Assembly (NCBI GenBank): GCA_012934845.2 | Contig: WNNJ02003600.1 | Span: 1 to 64,000, forward strand | DNA length: 64,000 bases | Direction: 5' to 3' | Source: Pomphorhynchus laevis | Lineage: Eukaryota; Acanthocephala; Palaeacanthocephala; Echinorhynchida; Pomphorhynchidae | Shown: piece by piece, positions 47,727-59,440 of the stretch | How the letters are laid out: each line of letters begins with the position of its first letter | Numbering within the stretch: position 1 is the stretch's first letter | Made by a program: the position numbers and the translations under genes | Notes under the pieces: model-generated | Told to the model about the DNA's origin: nothing | What the model saw: only the letters and a program-made list of their open reading frames with translations | The model's database searches: none

Positions 47727-49661
47727 TCAACGTTTTTTAAATCCGTATTTCTTCCTTTCGTAAAATAGATCCGTTTTGGCACTACCAAGGTTCACTATCT
47801 TCGGACAGCCATCACGCTGAAATCATGATAGTATAATTTAGTGAAGTCAAACATTTTATCGGATAACGAAATATAAGTTCCTTTAAAATTTTTTCAAGAT
47901 AACCAATTTCACAAGTATTACAAAAAAAATATTCTAAATTAAGAATAAATAATAACCGGAAGAATTTTGACTAATTCTATACGCATTATAAAGCTAGGTA
48001 AAGGCGTAATAAATACATTACACTCCATTCTAAAGATTTAGTTATTAAGCATATTTTATTATTAAAATCACTTTACATGAAACAGTGCACGTGATAAACT
48101 CACTAATTTCTGTACATACAGCGGCGATACAACTCCTGAAATATATCAAGTATTACTGGGTAATTGAAAAAGTCCTATTATATATATAATAGTAAACGAC
48201 AATAAAACATATTTATGTGGATACACAGCTTTTCTAACAGCGACATTCTTAATTAACATATTAAAAAGGCACACTAAATTGCATTTTAGTTAAATTTAGA
48301 GAAAAATTTACTACAAAAATTTTACTACTAAATTCAGTTAACTTCAATTTTGTACAGATAATCTAAGAACTTTATAAATTAAACTAAATATATACAACTC
48401 ACATGATCTGTCAAAATACATTTCAATCAGGAGGGCAAATTTAAATTATACAATGGCGATATTAACAACTAATTAATTATCTACTAATACGGGATCAACA
48501 AAATAATTAATTATTAATCTTATATTAGAATAAAATTATTAATTAATAATAAATTGATAAAATTATTATAATTAATATTTTAGTATTCACACATAAAATC
48601 CTTCCGCTTAAGAGTACACATTTATTTTTGTGGGTAAAATAACATTTCGCTGAATTTTTCGTTTAACATAATTATTTAAAATTTTTCCTCTGCTGAAATA
48701 TGATAAGCCAGTGTAATAGCTTAATTTAACGCAGAATACATTATTTAAAATCTTTTTATAAAAAGTTTATACTAAAGAGTTTAAATTTATTTTTAATAAT
48801 ATTTTGTTGATTTTTACATTTGACTTTTTTCTATTTGATTTTATTATTTTTATAGTACCCTAGTTTAAATTATATGTATATATTAAATTATTTAAATGAT
48901 TATGAAGAAAGCCAATATCGTTACAAATTGTTGCAATTCTTAAAATTTAATTATTTAATGTATCATATTTTATATTAAATAGTATGTTTGAATGCTCATG
49001 CAAAAATATGTTTCTTGCAAATTTAATTATGTCATCTTTAAAATATAAGTTATTAACGGTTTTAATAGATGTTCAATCAGTGTTCAAATCTACAATATTA
49101 GCTTTATTCAGAATTAAACTATATATGTAAATTTGTTTACTTATTAAATAAAAATTAATAGTGATAAATAAACATATATCATCCGTATATCTGAACATAT
49201 ATTTCGTATCTTTTGGTAATTCGGATTTATTTACAGAATTCTGAACCAATTCATGTTCTAAAAGCTTACAAATAACTCAATTTTTAAATGCGCTACTATT
49301 AACGATCAATTAAACATATTTTATTTATCTAAATTTAACTGTGAAAATTAAATAGCTCCGATATCATATACAACTATGATACAATTTTATAAAATTGACG
49401 ATATTTTGCAATACTTACATCTTTCTCCAGCACAGTGCATTCTTTACAGTAATAGGCATCTGATATACCATTGCCTCCGCATATAACACATCGTCCTTGA
49501 TACGATCCGTAATTACATTCGTCACAAATTCTGACAAGAGTTGTCGGACGTACATACGTGTCACAAATCACGCATTTACCATCACATTTTTCACATAGCC
49601 TACCAATTGCTACGCCTGGTTGTTTTCGGCAAAATATCAAATCGGGATGGTGCTTGGCCAT
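47727..49661 (-). CDS. PHF5A: PHF5A (SF3b14b), splicing factor subunit
   Basis: PHF5A is a small zinc-binding subunit of the SF3B complex of U2 snRNP, acting in the nucleus at branch-point recognition. Exon 1 (49419-49661) encodes residues 1-81, starting [20 protein letters not shown], with CxxC pairs at CEKC, CVIC, CDEC, CVIC and CKEC that bind the zinc ions. It ends in EKD at a GTAAGT donor, phase 0. Exon 2 (47727-47816) follows TTTCAG and encodes [20 protein letters not shown] then RKKYGFKKR and a stop. The total is 110 residues, exactly the usual family length and close to identical to animal orthologues. All zinc ligands are present. An ATTAAA signal lies at 47658-47663. The 1602-base intron holds a YIDD-family fragment. 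No sign of being a processed copy. Confidence 0.97.
48600..49270 (-). mobile_element. YIDD-type retroelement fragment (E8) in the PHF5A intron
   Basis: Minus orientation (same strand as PHF5A): RT remnants at 49210-48760, including the reverse complement of 'gaaagccaatatcgttacaa' and 'catgcaaaaatatgtttctt' found in E1 and E3, ending near 48600. The typical 3' fold and tail are missing or unrecognisable. Confidence 0.6.
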
Positions 49662-50060
49662 CTATCTGCACGAACACGATGCGATGCAATATTAAAGTCT
49701 ACAAAACGTATTTAAAATGGTTATTAATAAAACCCTTATTTATTTATGTATTTAAAATGTAAATTGCTGATTCTTAACTGTGACTTACAAGTTACAATAT
49801 AGCGAATTTATTTATTATTTAGCTATAATAATTTTTTTCTTTTTTTTCAGAACACTCAAATAAAACATATACACACATCAACCGTAAAACATCCCATACT
49901 GGGCAACATGTTAGCTAAAAGTATTATCTATTATCTATAAGGAGATTGTACATATTTAGTCGTTCCTTTTCAAGTCCTTACATCTTTCATTGCGTTGAGC
50001 CATGACTGGTCGTAATCGTAAGGCCATTGACACTGCCTTTGCCATTTGTGTAGATATTAT

Positions 50061-50690
50061 CTATCTTAAGTGATAAATGCAATCTGTGTAACCTCTATAA
50101 GATGTGGTCGCCATACGTTGAGCCATTGTTTTTAGTAATTGATCAGCAGTCGGCCCGATTGCGTCTGTTGTGGATAACACGACAGGATGAAATGTACCCC
50201 ATTCAATTCTCTCTATTCGTTCCGCATATTTCTGTCTTTTCCGGCTTTCGTGGTAATTGAAAGGGCTGGATTCGGATTTCAGAGAGTACGACAGTGCTAA
50301 ACTATTATATACACATATGTCGACGAACGACCGCGCCGTGAAGTTTCCATTAAGACCATTAAACGATATGTCCGCTCTGGCATTTGTGTCCCTTGTCGTT
50401 GCAGGATTCACGAATGTGACTGAATCCGGTGCAGGTTATAAAACAGGTTCAACGACAACGTATTTAATCACCTTTCTTAGTTCGTTTGCAATCGTGTCGC
50501 AGATTATGTTATGACGAATTATGGTCATGTCATTGGTTTTACAAGATAGGGCGTCGTGACATTACATATCTCCCCACATGAACATTTTGTCAGCTCGGGT
50601 TTTCTTTGCTAGATCAAATCTCACTGCCATTGCATCGTGAAATTCGAGTTTAGATACCGTCGTTACTGAACTATGATTGACTCAGTGAAA
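50061..50690 (-). mobile_element. retroelement-associated nuclease-like domain fragment
   Basis: Minus strand around 50590-50470 carries CHDALSCKTND and IIRHNIICDTIANELR, then 50411-50061 NARADISFNGLNG, FVDICVYNS, SRKRQKYAERIERIEWGTF and HPVVLSTT. This order (C..HALSC, IRHN, ARLDI, F.DVRV.N, Y..RI..IE.G.F.P.V.S) is a PD-(D/E)XK-like domain widespread in invertebrate mobile elements, often next to reverse transcriptases. The element class is not settled here, and the copy is a fossil. Confidence 0.5.
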
Positions 50691-50984
50691 CAACGCGGAA
50701 GCTCCTTTAATACTTGCGTTTATAAGTATTGTTTTTAAATCTCGATTAGAACATTCAATCAGGTGATTACGTTCACCAATTGTTCTGGCTTTGCTTAATG
50801 TTCGAATCTGCTCGATTATACTCTGTTGTCTCGATCGTTGGTCTTTTCCTGTATCACCCTCCAATATTGATAAAATAATAAAGATTTTCTTAAGCAAAAT
50901 AACACATGGATAAATGAGTCAATTTAAATAAGAAAAGAAAGAAAACAAGTCATAATAACTTCCTGACTTTTCTGCTGATGTCTT

Positions 50985-53460
50985 CTACCATCAAGGCATC
51001 AGGCCCAGTAGGATCTGAGCCCAACAGCCAATCAAACACGCCGCCCTTCGACTGAAAAACCCGGGGTCATTACCCCCCAGGGTGTTTAGATTTACAGTCC
51101 AATTCGATTGGACTGAGTAGTCCGATTTACCCAGCATAGTCCGCTTCGATTGGACTTAGAGTACAATCGAAGAGGACTATGCTGGGTAAATGCCAGATGA
51201 GCGGCTTGAGAAACCTTAGTCTTTGCTCTGGGGGACGTCCTCTTGAAAATAAGACTAATCCCGAGATAGCCCAGATGCCTCATAGGCGCAACCGGGTTTT
51301 CCCGATTAATGACAGATGTTGGGCCCGTCTCAGGGCCCATCTAGCTTTCTTCAGAATACGTTTGAGTCTATCCAGGTCAGCTTTCGCCGACCAGTTCACC
51401 GTAACGGGGAACTCCATGTATTTTACTCGAATCGTGAAGACAGGTAGGGGCTGATTTATCAAAATGGAGTAGAGGGCAGAGAGTGCTAATCTCTTAAGCT
51501 TTTGCTTTGTTGCAGGGGCGCCATGAAATACAACCACCTGCGATTTGGCGAAGTTTAAAATAAGATTGGAATTGGGTAACTGATCTTTTAATCTTAAAAA
51601 GAAACTGCTGATGTCCGAGACAATGTATTTGCACCTGCGTCCAGTGAACAGGGTTGTGGTGTCATCAGCGTAAACAACTAAACGTTGTTCGCGTTTAAAT
51701 ATTTTAAGTAGATTGATGGAGGCAGCAAGATTTAATATAGGAGAGAGGGGGAGTCTTGAGGCACACCCGTAATAGGGTAGAATTGACGCGCATCAAGGTC
51801 GTCATCATAATAAGATCGCTTAATGTACATCAGTATCTCCACCTGTTAACAATTCTCGCAGGCAACCCGAGGGACGTTAGAGAAGAGATAGCAAAGAGAA
51901 TGGAGATGCGGTCAAATGCAGCAGAAAAATCAAGGAAAACAGCCACAGCTAGCTGATGACTGTTATCCTGACAAAACCGATGCACTTAACCAACTGCTGA
52001 ATGGACCGAGCGACCTTTGACAAATCCATGGAAACAAGGTGTGATTAAATTTCGCCTAATCAGATGATTGCGGATTCTACGCGCAATCGCTTTTTCGTAG
52101 ATCGAGACGAGGAAATGTTGAATCGAAATGGGCGCAGGTCTTTAGGGCAAGAGACCGTATACTTTTTAGGTATAAAAATTCTCCTACTAATGTTGATGCC
52201 GGCCACATCGGATGGGATGGCTAACAGCATTGTGATGTCCACCTCCCTTGTTTGTTCGACTGTCAAAAGCTAACAGACACGAGAAGAAAGTAAAGTGACG
52301 GATTTTGAGGTGTCCGAAAGAGGCCCCCAGGCGTTGAGAATATATGTGACAGATAAGCCTCTACTCCTGAAGTCTCCCCAAGGCGGGATTGGTTGCGGTG
52401 ATTGAGTTGCTCCATAATTATGTACGGATCGTGACTCCTCCAAAACTTTATCAAGACCTGTACTATCAATCCAACCCAATACCCTATCCCTTAAATTGAC
52501 AAACTTCTCCTTCTTGAATATCTTCCAGAAGGAAAACAGGGATGGATTAAGGGAGGCGATGTTAACCCTGTCCTTATCCAGTTGGAACCTATACCTAGTG
52601 CTCCAATATTTTTTCCAGAAAACTTGCCTGGCAGAAGCAGAGATATTTGGAAGTCAGAGCAAACAAATATGCTAAGGTTTTGAGTTTTGTCGGAGTGGGA
52701 CTGAAAATGCGACCTTTATAAGTTGTCGAAAGCAATGCGGTAGCTATCATTAAACTATCATTGAACTATCATTGCCAATTCGGGGGGGGAGCGTTGGATA
52801 GCTACAAGAAAGAAATCCACTCTGATAGGATCAAAGTGGAGTCTCCTTCGAAGCAGCGTATCCTCTTCTATCCGCCAGCGAATAAGGTCATGAGAGGTGG
52901 ACAGATGTCGTCGCGACTGCTCCGTACAGAAGGGTTTTAACAACCACCTCTCATGGAACAGTATAATATCGAGGAGTTAATTCGTTGATGTGCAATTAAA
53001 GGCGGGGGACGGAGATTTGAATAAGATAACCGTTCCTGGCTCTGCGGTGTGCTTAATCCAACGACCAGTTATGTCGTTGAAGTCACCTAGTACCATTGGA
53101 TAGCTGCTGTCAATTATTCTAACCAGGAGGTCACGATTCTTGTGAAGCTCTCCTGAACGGATGTAGACATTGGCTAGACTGAGGCGTTTAACGTTCTTAC
53201 AGAGTGAAACTAATAAACAAGAAAGGGCTGGACAATAATAATGTAAAAGAAGGGAGGATCTTAAAGAGCACTTAACTAAGGTTAAGAGTCCTTGAGATGA
53301 AGAGGAGTGAGGCGGGGTTATGTACGGAGTATAGTAGGAACAAATGTGCTTAGGGATGAATCGAGTAATGTCCTGGGAGAGTTGGATAGACAGCGTCTCC
53401 TGAAAGGGAGACGTTAGGATTGCCGCCACCTTATTTCTTTAGAAATTCCACACTAACAAA
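50985..53460 (-). mobile_element. LINE copy (same family as 22.5 and 25.3 kb), nearly full ORF2
   Basis: Minus strand. The endonuclease runs about 53429-52980 (LSIQLSQDITRFIPKHICSY, SLANVYIRSGELHKNRDLL, MVLGDFNDITGRW, with the GDFND catalytic stretch). The RT start is about 52266 (SCPKDLRP), then the palm with the VYADDTT region near 51670, the thumb near 51537-51280 (VVFHGAPATKQKLKRLAL, SAKADLDRLKRILKKARWAL) and GYLGISLIFKRT. The 3' end (ggatctgagc...ggcctga-like) is near 51000. Many frames are broken. ORF1 is absent, so it is 5'-truncated. Confidence 0.75.
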
Positions 53461-54115
53461 TGCATGATTTGGGAAAGAAACGTGGGAGCATGTGAAAATA
53501 TTTGGGAACAAGATTTGGTAAAGATTTGAAAATTTAGGGAAGAGACTCGGCCGGGTCAATGCGGATTAGCGCGCATATCTATTCCTCATGCAGTATATAG
53601 GCGCTGCTGTTAAAAGAAGCAATACAGCATGTATGCTGGAGTCGATCGTTGCCGCGTCTACAGCCTTATAATATTTTTTGAAGTGTGCTTTAATTACCTT
53701 AATTATTTTATTCATATAGACAGAAAAAGTGGTTTTAATGTACATTTAAACGCACAAAGTATATTTATTTTTATTATAATCGAATAATAAAAATTATAGA
53801 AAAATTAGGATCCGTAAGATTCTAAAATTAGGTATAAACTGTTACCGCCATTAGTAGAAAAGTTTAATTATAATAAAAAATTGAAATAAAAATGTAACAA
53901 TGATATTAGAATTATTCTAAAATCATAGTACAATTGAAAAAGTACTAATTTTGATAAAATAAATGAACACGCATGAAACCATAATTTAGAATAATATTGA
54001 AAATCCCGAATTGAGAGAAATGCAATCTAAAGAATGTAAATATAGATTAATTTTGTACTAGTCATTATTTATTTGCGAAATCATTTACAATTGTAAAACC
54101 ATAGTTATCATATAA

Positions 54116-54420
54116 TCATATAAAATTCAACAGTCCCTTAAACCGAGGTGCACTTAGGCAAGTTGATCCAGAGCGCGTAATAGCGAAGCTTAAGCATCGT
54201 TTTAAAAGGACAAGTGTGTCTGCATGATCGTGTGGGCACGATGCAGTTTTCTTGCTGACGATTGCGCGGATAAGTGATATCACGCTCTTCTTAATACTAC
54301 CTGACGTTGAAAACAAAAGCGGCATAAAACTAACATGTTTGACCAACTCGATCCGCTTCCCATACTTTGCTACTTTGTGAACTTCGTTATACTCAAAGGA
54401 AAAGCGGGGACTGCAACTTG
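54116..54420 (-). mobile_element. second fragment of the nuclease-like element
   Basis: Minus strand: VAKYGKRIELVKHVSFMPLL, FSTSGSIKKS, LKRCLSFAITRSGSTCL, the same region as RIERIEWGTFHPVVLSTT at 50.2 kb followed by the usual L.RC.SFA..RS.. end. A degenerate fossil of the same family. Confidence 0.45.
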
Positions 54421-54479
54421 CGTATGATTAAGTTAGCGTAGAAAAGACATTGACGTAACAAAAGTTCCGCGCAAAAGAT

Positions 54480-54990
54480 TTAATACAATTCTAATGCCAA
54501 GTATATAATTGATTATTCATAAAATAGTTATGCTTAAGAGTTTAATTTTTATAATGATATTGTGTTAATTTAAATATTTTATATCAGCTGTTTGATTTTG
54601 TTTTTATTGTAAACTAGCTTAAAATATGTATTTATTAAATTATTGTAATTATTTATAAAAAGCCAATAACATTACATATTATGGCAATTCAAAACATTTC
54701 ATTATTTAATGTATTTTTTAATATTAGTTTATGCATGAATGTTATAATAAATATGCTTCTGGTAATTTTAAATGTGGCTTTATGATATAAATTAAAAATA
54801 GTTCCAATTGATTTAATCTTCATATCTTGAAATATACCTTTTTTCTTATCATAGTTTGATTAAAAATAATGCTAGTCAGATAAATTTGTTCACTTATTGA
54901 ATATAATTATCAGAATAAAATACACAAATTTCATCAATATATTCATTACATATAATATATAACTTAAAATAGTTTAAATTTGATTTGAAC
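54480..54990 (-). mobile_element. YIDD-type retroelement fragment (E9)
   Basis: 'aattctaatgccaagtatat', 'gccaataacattacatatta' and 'catgaatgttataataaata' match E1 and E3 in order, in minus orientation. Highly decayed. Confidence 0.5.
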
Positions 54991-54994
54991 GGTT

Positions 54995-55940
54995 ATAAAT
55001 ACTTTAAACACTGATATATGAATATTTATATAAATGCATATTTTATCCATAGAGTTCACATGTGCATTGTATTGGATACACTGTACTAGTGATATTGCAG
55101 TCACAATTATCATTGATAATTAACGAAATCATTTGTTTGTCGAATTACTTACACAGCAATTATTATTTATTACAACACAACATTTAAACTTTTGCGTTAC
55201 AATAAGGATTTAAAATTTAAATCTTTATTACTGACGTATATTTCGAATTTGGCTGAGCTTATATAACTTTTGCAGTCATAATTTTCTACATTGCTTTTCC
55301 ATCGTCGGCACTTAGTTTAGTTGATTCTCATAAATTATTTCCAAATATAATTTTAATTAATTTTTATACCGCTTCTTTAATTTCAGCAAAATCTAAATTT
55401 GTATAAAACTGACTGAAATCGTAAGTATTTATATTTTGAAAATTTATTTATTTTGTTATTTTAGTATTAATTTCGATTATCTTATAATATTTTTAAAATG
55501 TGTTTTAATGACTTTATTTATTATATTCATATTAATTGAGAAATGTTTTAATGTACATTTAAAACCAATACATATGAACCTTGGTTTCGTTGGATTTTCA
55601 TTAAATATTAGATTCTAATATAATATAGGTATAGATAGTTTTATTATTTGATACAATCTAGACACGCTTTTTATCCATTATTGAACAGTGACTTTTAATA
55701 ATTGTTTCTAAACTTAAATCACTACATTCATAAGCTGTGTTTACATTGAAATCTTTATAACTGCACAGATTAAAGTACGAAATATTTTAAAAGTAAAGAA
55801 ACAGGTCCACAATATAGAATAAAAGAAATTTATAAAAAAGGAACGAAATTCCACATACGCATGAATAATCGAAGAGTGACATTAGCAATGCCATAGGTGA
55901 CAATGGCGCTATTGTTCAACACTTACTCGCCAATCCAGAC
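54995..55940. other. no gene seen
   Basis: AT-rich DNA without recognisable exon or repeat. Confidence 0.4.
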
Positions 55941-55944
55941 GAGA

Positions 55945-56280
55945 GTGTAGATCAGAGGTGGCAAACTCATGGCGCATGCGTAACATGTGGCGCATTGGAC
56001 GAAGCACGATGGCGCATTATCTTTTTATTAAAGACGGGATTTTTCTTAAAAAATTGTAAATAAAAATTTTCAGTTTTTTTTTGCGATTATTTCCAAAAGT
56101 TAGTTTAAACACTTTACTTATTAACGAAAACAAAGTTTATATTTTTTAACATTTTTGATTGAAAAGGGTAAATATTTGAAAAATGTGTGAGTTCTTGCAA
56201 CAAAAAATTGACTCATTTAATATTCTCTAAAAGGGAAATTGGCGATTCATCGAAAAGTGTTGGTCACCTCTGATGTAGAT
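55945..56280. mobile_element. 320-bp hAT miniature element with 8-bp target duplication
   Basis: The element (55953-56272) begins CAGAGGTGGCAAACT and ends, inverted, AGTGTTGGTCACCTCTG. It is flanked by GTGTAGAT (55945-55952) and ATGTAGAT (56273-56280), an 8-bp target duplication differing at one base. CAGAGGTG ends and 8-bp duplications are hAT hallmarks. It encodes no transposase, so it is non-autonomous. It lies about 3.2 kb beyond the last ARID4 exon I can place. Confidence 0.85.
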
Positions 56281-56289
56281 AATATTATA

Positions 56290-58980
56290 GTAGAATCAAA
56301 TTTAAAGTAATCGAAGATCGAATAAATCGAAAATATTTTTAGATTGGTCAAGTTATGACAGACATGAATTTGAACAAAAGTCCTTCATATAAATTCAATT
56401 AGCGTTAAAATCCATGCTTGAATGACGAATACATAAAAGTTCCAATCATCAGTATAAAAAATTCTTATTAATATTCGATTTTGTAGTTAGTAAAGAACAA
56501 GTGTTTTTAGCGTGTGCAAATTATTTCGTTTTCTCAATTTGATGTGAAATATGCAAAAATTCAAAAATAAAATAATGTTATAAACATGTTTACATCATTA
56601 TAACTATTTCTCAAATAACTTCGATATATATTACACTACATTTAATATTATTGTTAATTAAATTATCACATAATAATTTAAATTAAAATATATTATCATA
56701 TCAATCTTAATTTTTGTAGTTGGTAGTAAACGAATGCTTTTTCGTATGTAAATTTTATGTTTCCTTGCTACGATGTGCTAAAGAAACAAAAGTTTTAATA
56801 TGAAATAATGCTCTTAACTTGTCGCGATTATTACAAATATAAAGTAACTTACATCAATGTATATTTATTTACACCATCATTTTTTATGATTTATAAATTT
56901 CGCTATTTGATATAAGTCCAATTTTAACACATTTATTATTAGTAAAGATAGGATATGATGTTCTTAGTATTTATTATGTAACCGCCTGTTCATTTGCAAA
57001 ATGATGATTAATTGTATATTATGGTTTGTCAGTGTAGCGTCGGTATATATAGGCTTGCACATACTGAAGTTAGCAATATTCATTCCAATTAAATGAAATA
57101 AACCTAAATATTATTTTACTATATTTTGTACTATTATCGATGAATTGGATAAGTTAATATCATAATATTAACAATGATCTCTAGCACATTAAAAAACCAG
57201 AGAGGATTTCATTTTTATTCCATTCTTCTTAGTACTAATGTCTGAAAACGGCGTATTTTTAAGTAAAGCCTTGTAAAAATCAATTATAAAGCACTGGAGT
57301 TTTAATTTTGATATTATTAAAAGCAGCAAAATCCATTTTATTATTAACCAAATATATGTCGATAGATAGAGATTTTCTTTCAAAAATAATATTATGAGCA
57401 GTCAAAACTTAAAAAATAGCATTTTATCATTTACACATTATATATTGAACATTTATGGAATACATATTTAATTAAACATTAGTAAATTATTGCTGTTGTC
57501 TACACTTAACGAGATTTGACGTACACTTGAATAAAAGTTAAACAAAATGAAGCATTTTCTGGTGAAACAGGATACTGTTGTAGTATTGATGGTTGCTAAA
57601 GTTTCAGGAATTGGAATTTATCAGAATAGCATAGAAGATCTGACATTCGGTTTGATAACCTTTAGATTTTATTAAAACACATGTTCTCTAGCACAATGCG
57701 ATAACACATATCGAGTAGACAAAAGGAATTCCTTGTTTGCTTGCTAGTTTCGATCTAAACTCGCTAAACACAAATATTTGCAAATATTATTAGTGATATT
57801 TAACGTATACTTTACATGATTTGAACGAAGACTTTATCATTTTTGATATGAACGCATTACTACAGTTTCTTAAATTTAAAATTACATATACTGCAGTAGT
57901 AATCAACCGCAGATAATTAGTAGCTAAGAAATAGATTAACACATTATGGTTTACACTTAAAACGTTATATTTAATTGAGATCAGAGCGATTCCGAAGTAC
58001 TCCAAAGATTATAATTCACTGTTGATGGCAAATGAATATCCGGCGGTTATAATATTTGTGAAAATAAACTACGATGTAAGGTTTACAAATCATTTGAATT
58101 GAATTAACACGAAATCTACTGCATATATTAGCTAAAATTAAGCGTTAGGGTAAATGATACACATCGAAGATAATACTATTAATTAATCTTGATTAGTATA
58201 ACTGACTACAGTGACTTAAATTCTCTTCACAATATTTTATATATATTAAAATATAAGGTTTCACTATTCAAGTTTAGCGATTTAATAGCTTATCTTTGAG
58301 CTTTTCTTTGAAAGACCAGTGTGCTATTATATAAAATCATATATTGGTTGGGTATTTTAAACTGATAGGACAAATGACACTACACTGTTACTTTTGTATA
58401 ATCATTTTTTCGTATTTTTCGTGGAAACATTATGTCGTATTGGTACAAAGATGCAAAGCCATGATGTAATCCATATTAATCCTTTAACTGTATAAACTAG
58501 AATTACTTAATTTATGTAAAAATATTCACTCTACACTTTATACTTCATATTACAACATTAAATAAACAATCAATTTAATCGTAATATAAATTTATTTAAT
58601 ACAAGTCAAATAATATTAAAAAATTATAAAGTCACATTTAAAATAATCGTATTAGCTATACATCAATAAATATACTTCGGGCAATGGTTTCGTCGAATTT
58701 TGTGTTATTATATAAAGTAGTTCATCGCGACAATTTGGTGCTTTATGCGAGAATATATCGCAATATGGACTCAACATTTAATAAGGTGCATGACATTCAT
58801 GCGTTTATCATGTATGAATAGATATGGTATGGCGTGTAACACGATTTACTGGGAGTATCAAGATCGATGAATGATCAGAAGTATGTAGTAATGCGCAATT
58901 TCACTACCTTTGTTGCAAGTGATTCAATATCAGAAAATACTTTGTTGTCAAGAAGAAGAGATTTCATGGTAGTAAAATTT
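56290..58980. other. no confident gene
   Basis: AT-rich. A minus-strand frame at about 57280-57181, after CTCCAG (CFIIDFYKALL then STKKNGIKMKSS and a stop), could be a further ARID4-gene exon in phase 0, but nothing confirms it. Confidence 0.35.
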
Positions 58981-58989
58981 ACCACCTAA

Positions 58990-59220
58990 CGTTATCCTGA
59001 ACACCCAGCTACATCATCAAAACACAAACGATTAAAATATCTTGCGAACTAATTTTGTATCAATTAACCCTGATTTATTATTGATTACAGAAACTTTGTT
59101 TGATGTTTCGAACATGTCTGGAAATAATATCGATAATTTTGATTTTTCATTGTAATCGACAAGATAATATTGACGTCGGAATTGCAATTTGTGTACGTAA
59201 ATGTTTGCAGGTGAAATAAA
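58990..59220 (+). mobile_element. LINE endonuclease fragment
   Basis: NPDLLLITETLFDVSNMSGN (59066-59125) and, in another frame, DVGIAICVRK match the 'P.ii.iTETwl' and 'GGvaiyv' parts of APE-type LINE endonucleases (CR1/RTE-like). Short and 3'-truncated. Confidence 0.55.
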
Positions 59221-59440
59221 AAATATTAAAATTTTTATTATATTTTTATTATTTATATTATAATTTTATGTATTACGACATAAAATTTAAAAACTAAAAT
59301 TGTCGTTATTTAATGTAAGTAGAAGGTTTTTTTCAAGACAAAAAGTAGATACAAACAAACAGTACCTGTCTCGTTAGGCATTCCAGCAGGCAAAAACATG
59401 TATTCGAAACGGTAAAAGTATTCCATGGTCATCGAGGTAC

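Noticed and set aside
49541-49762. Plus-strand frame of 73 codons
   Set aside because: Antisense shadow of PHF5A exon 1.
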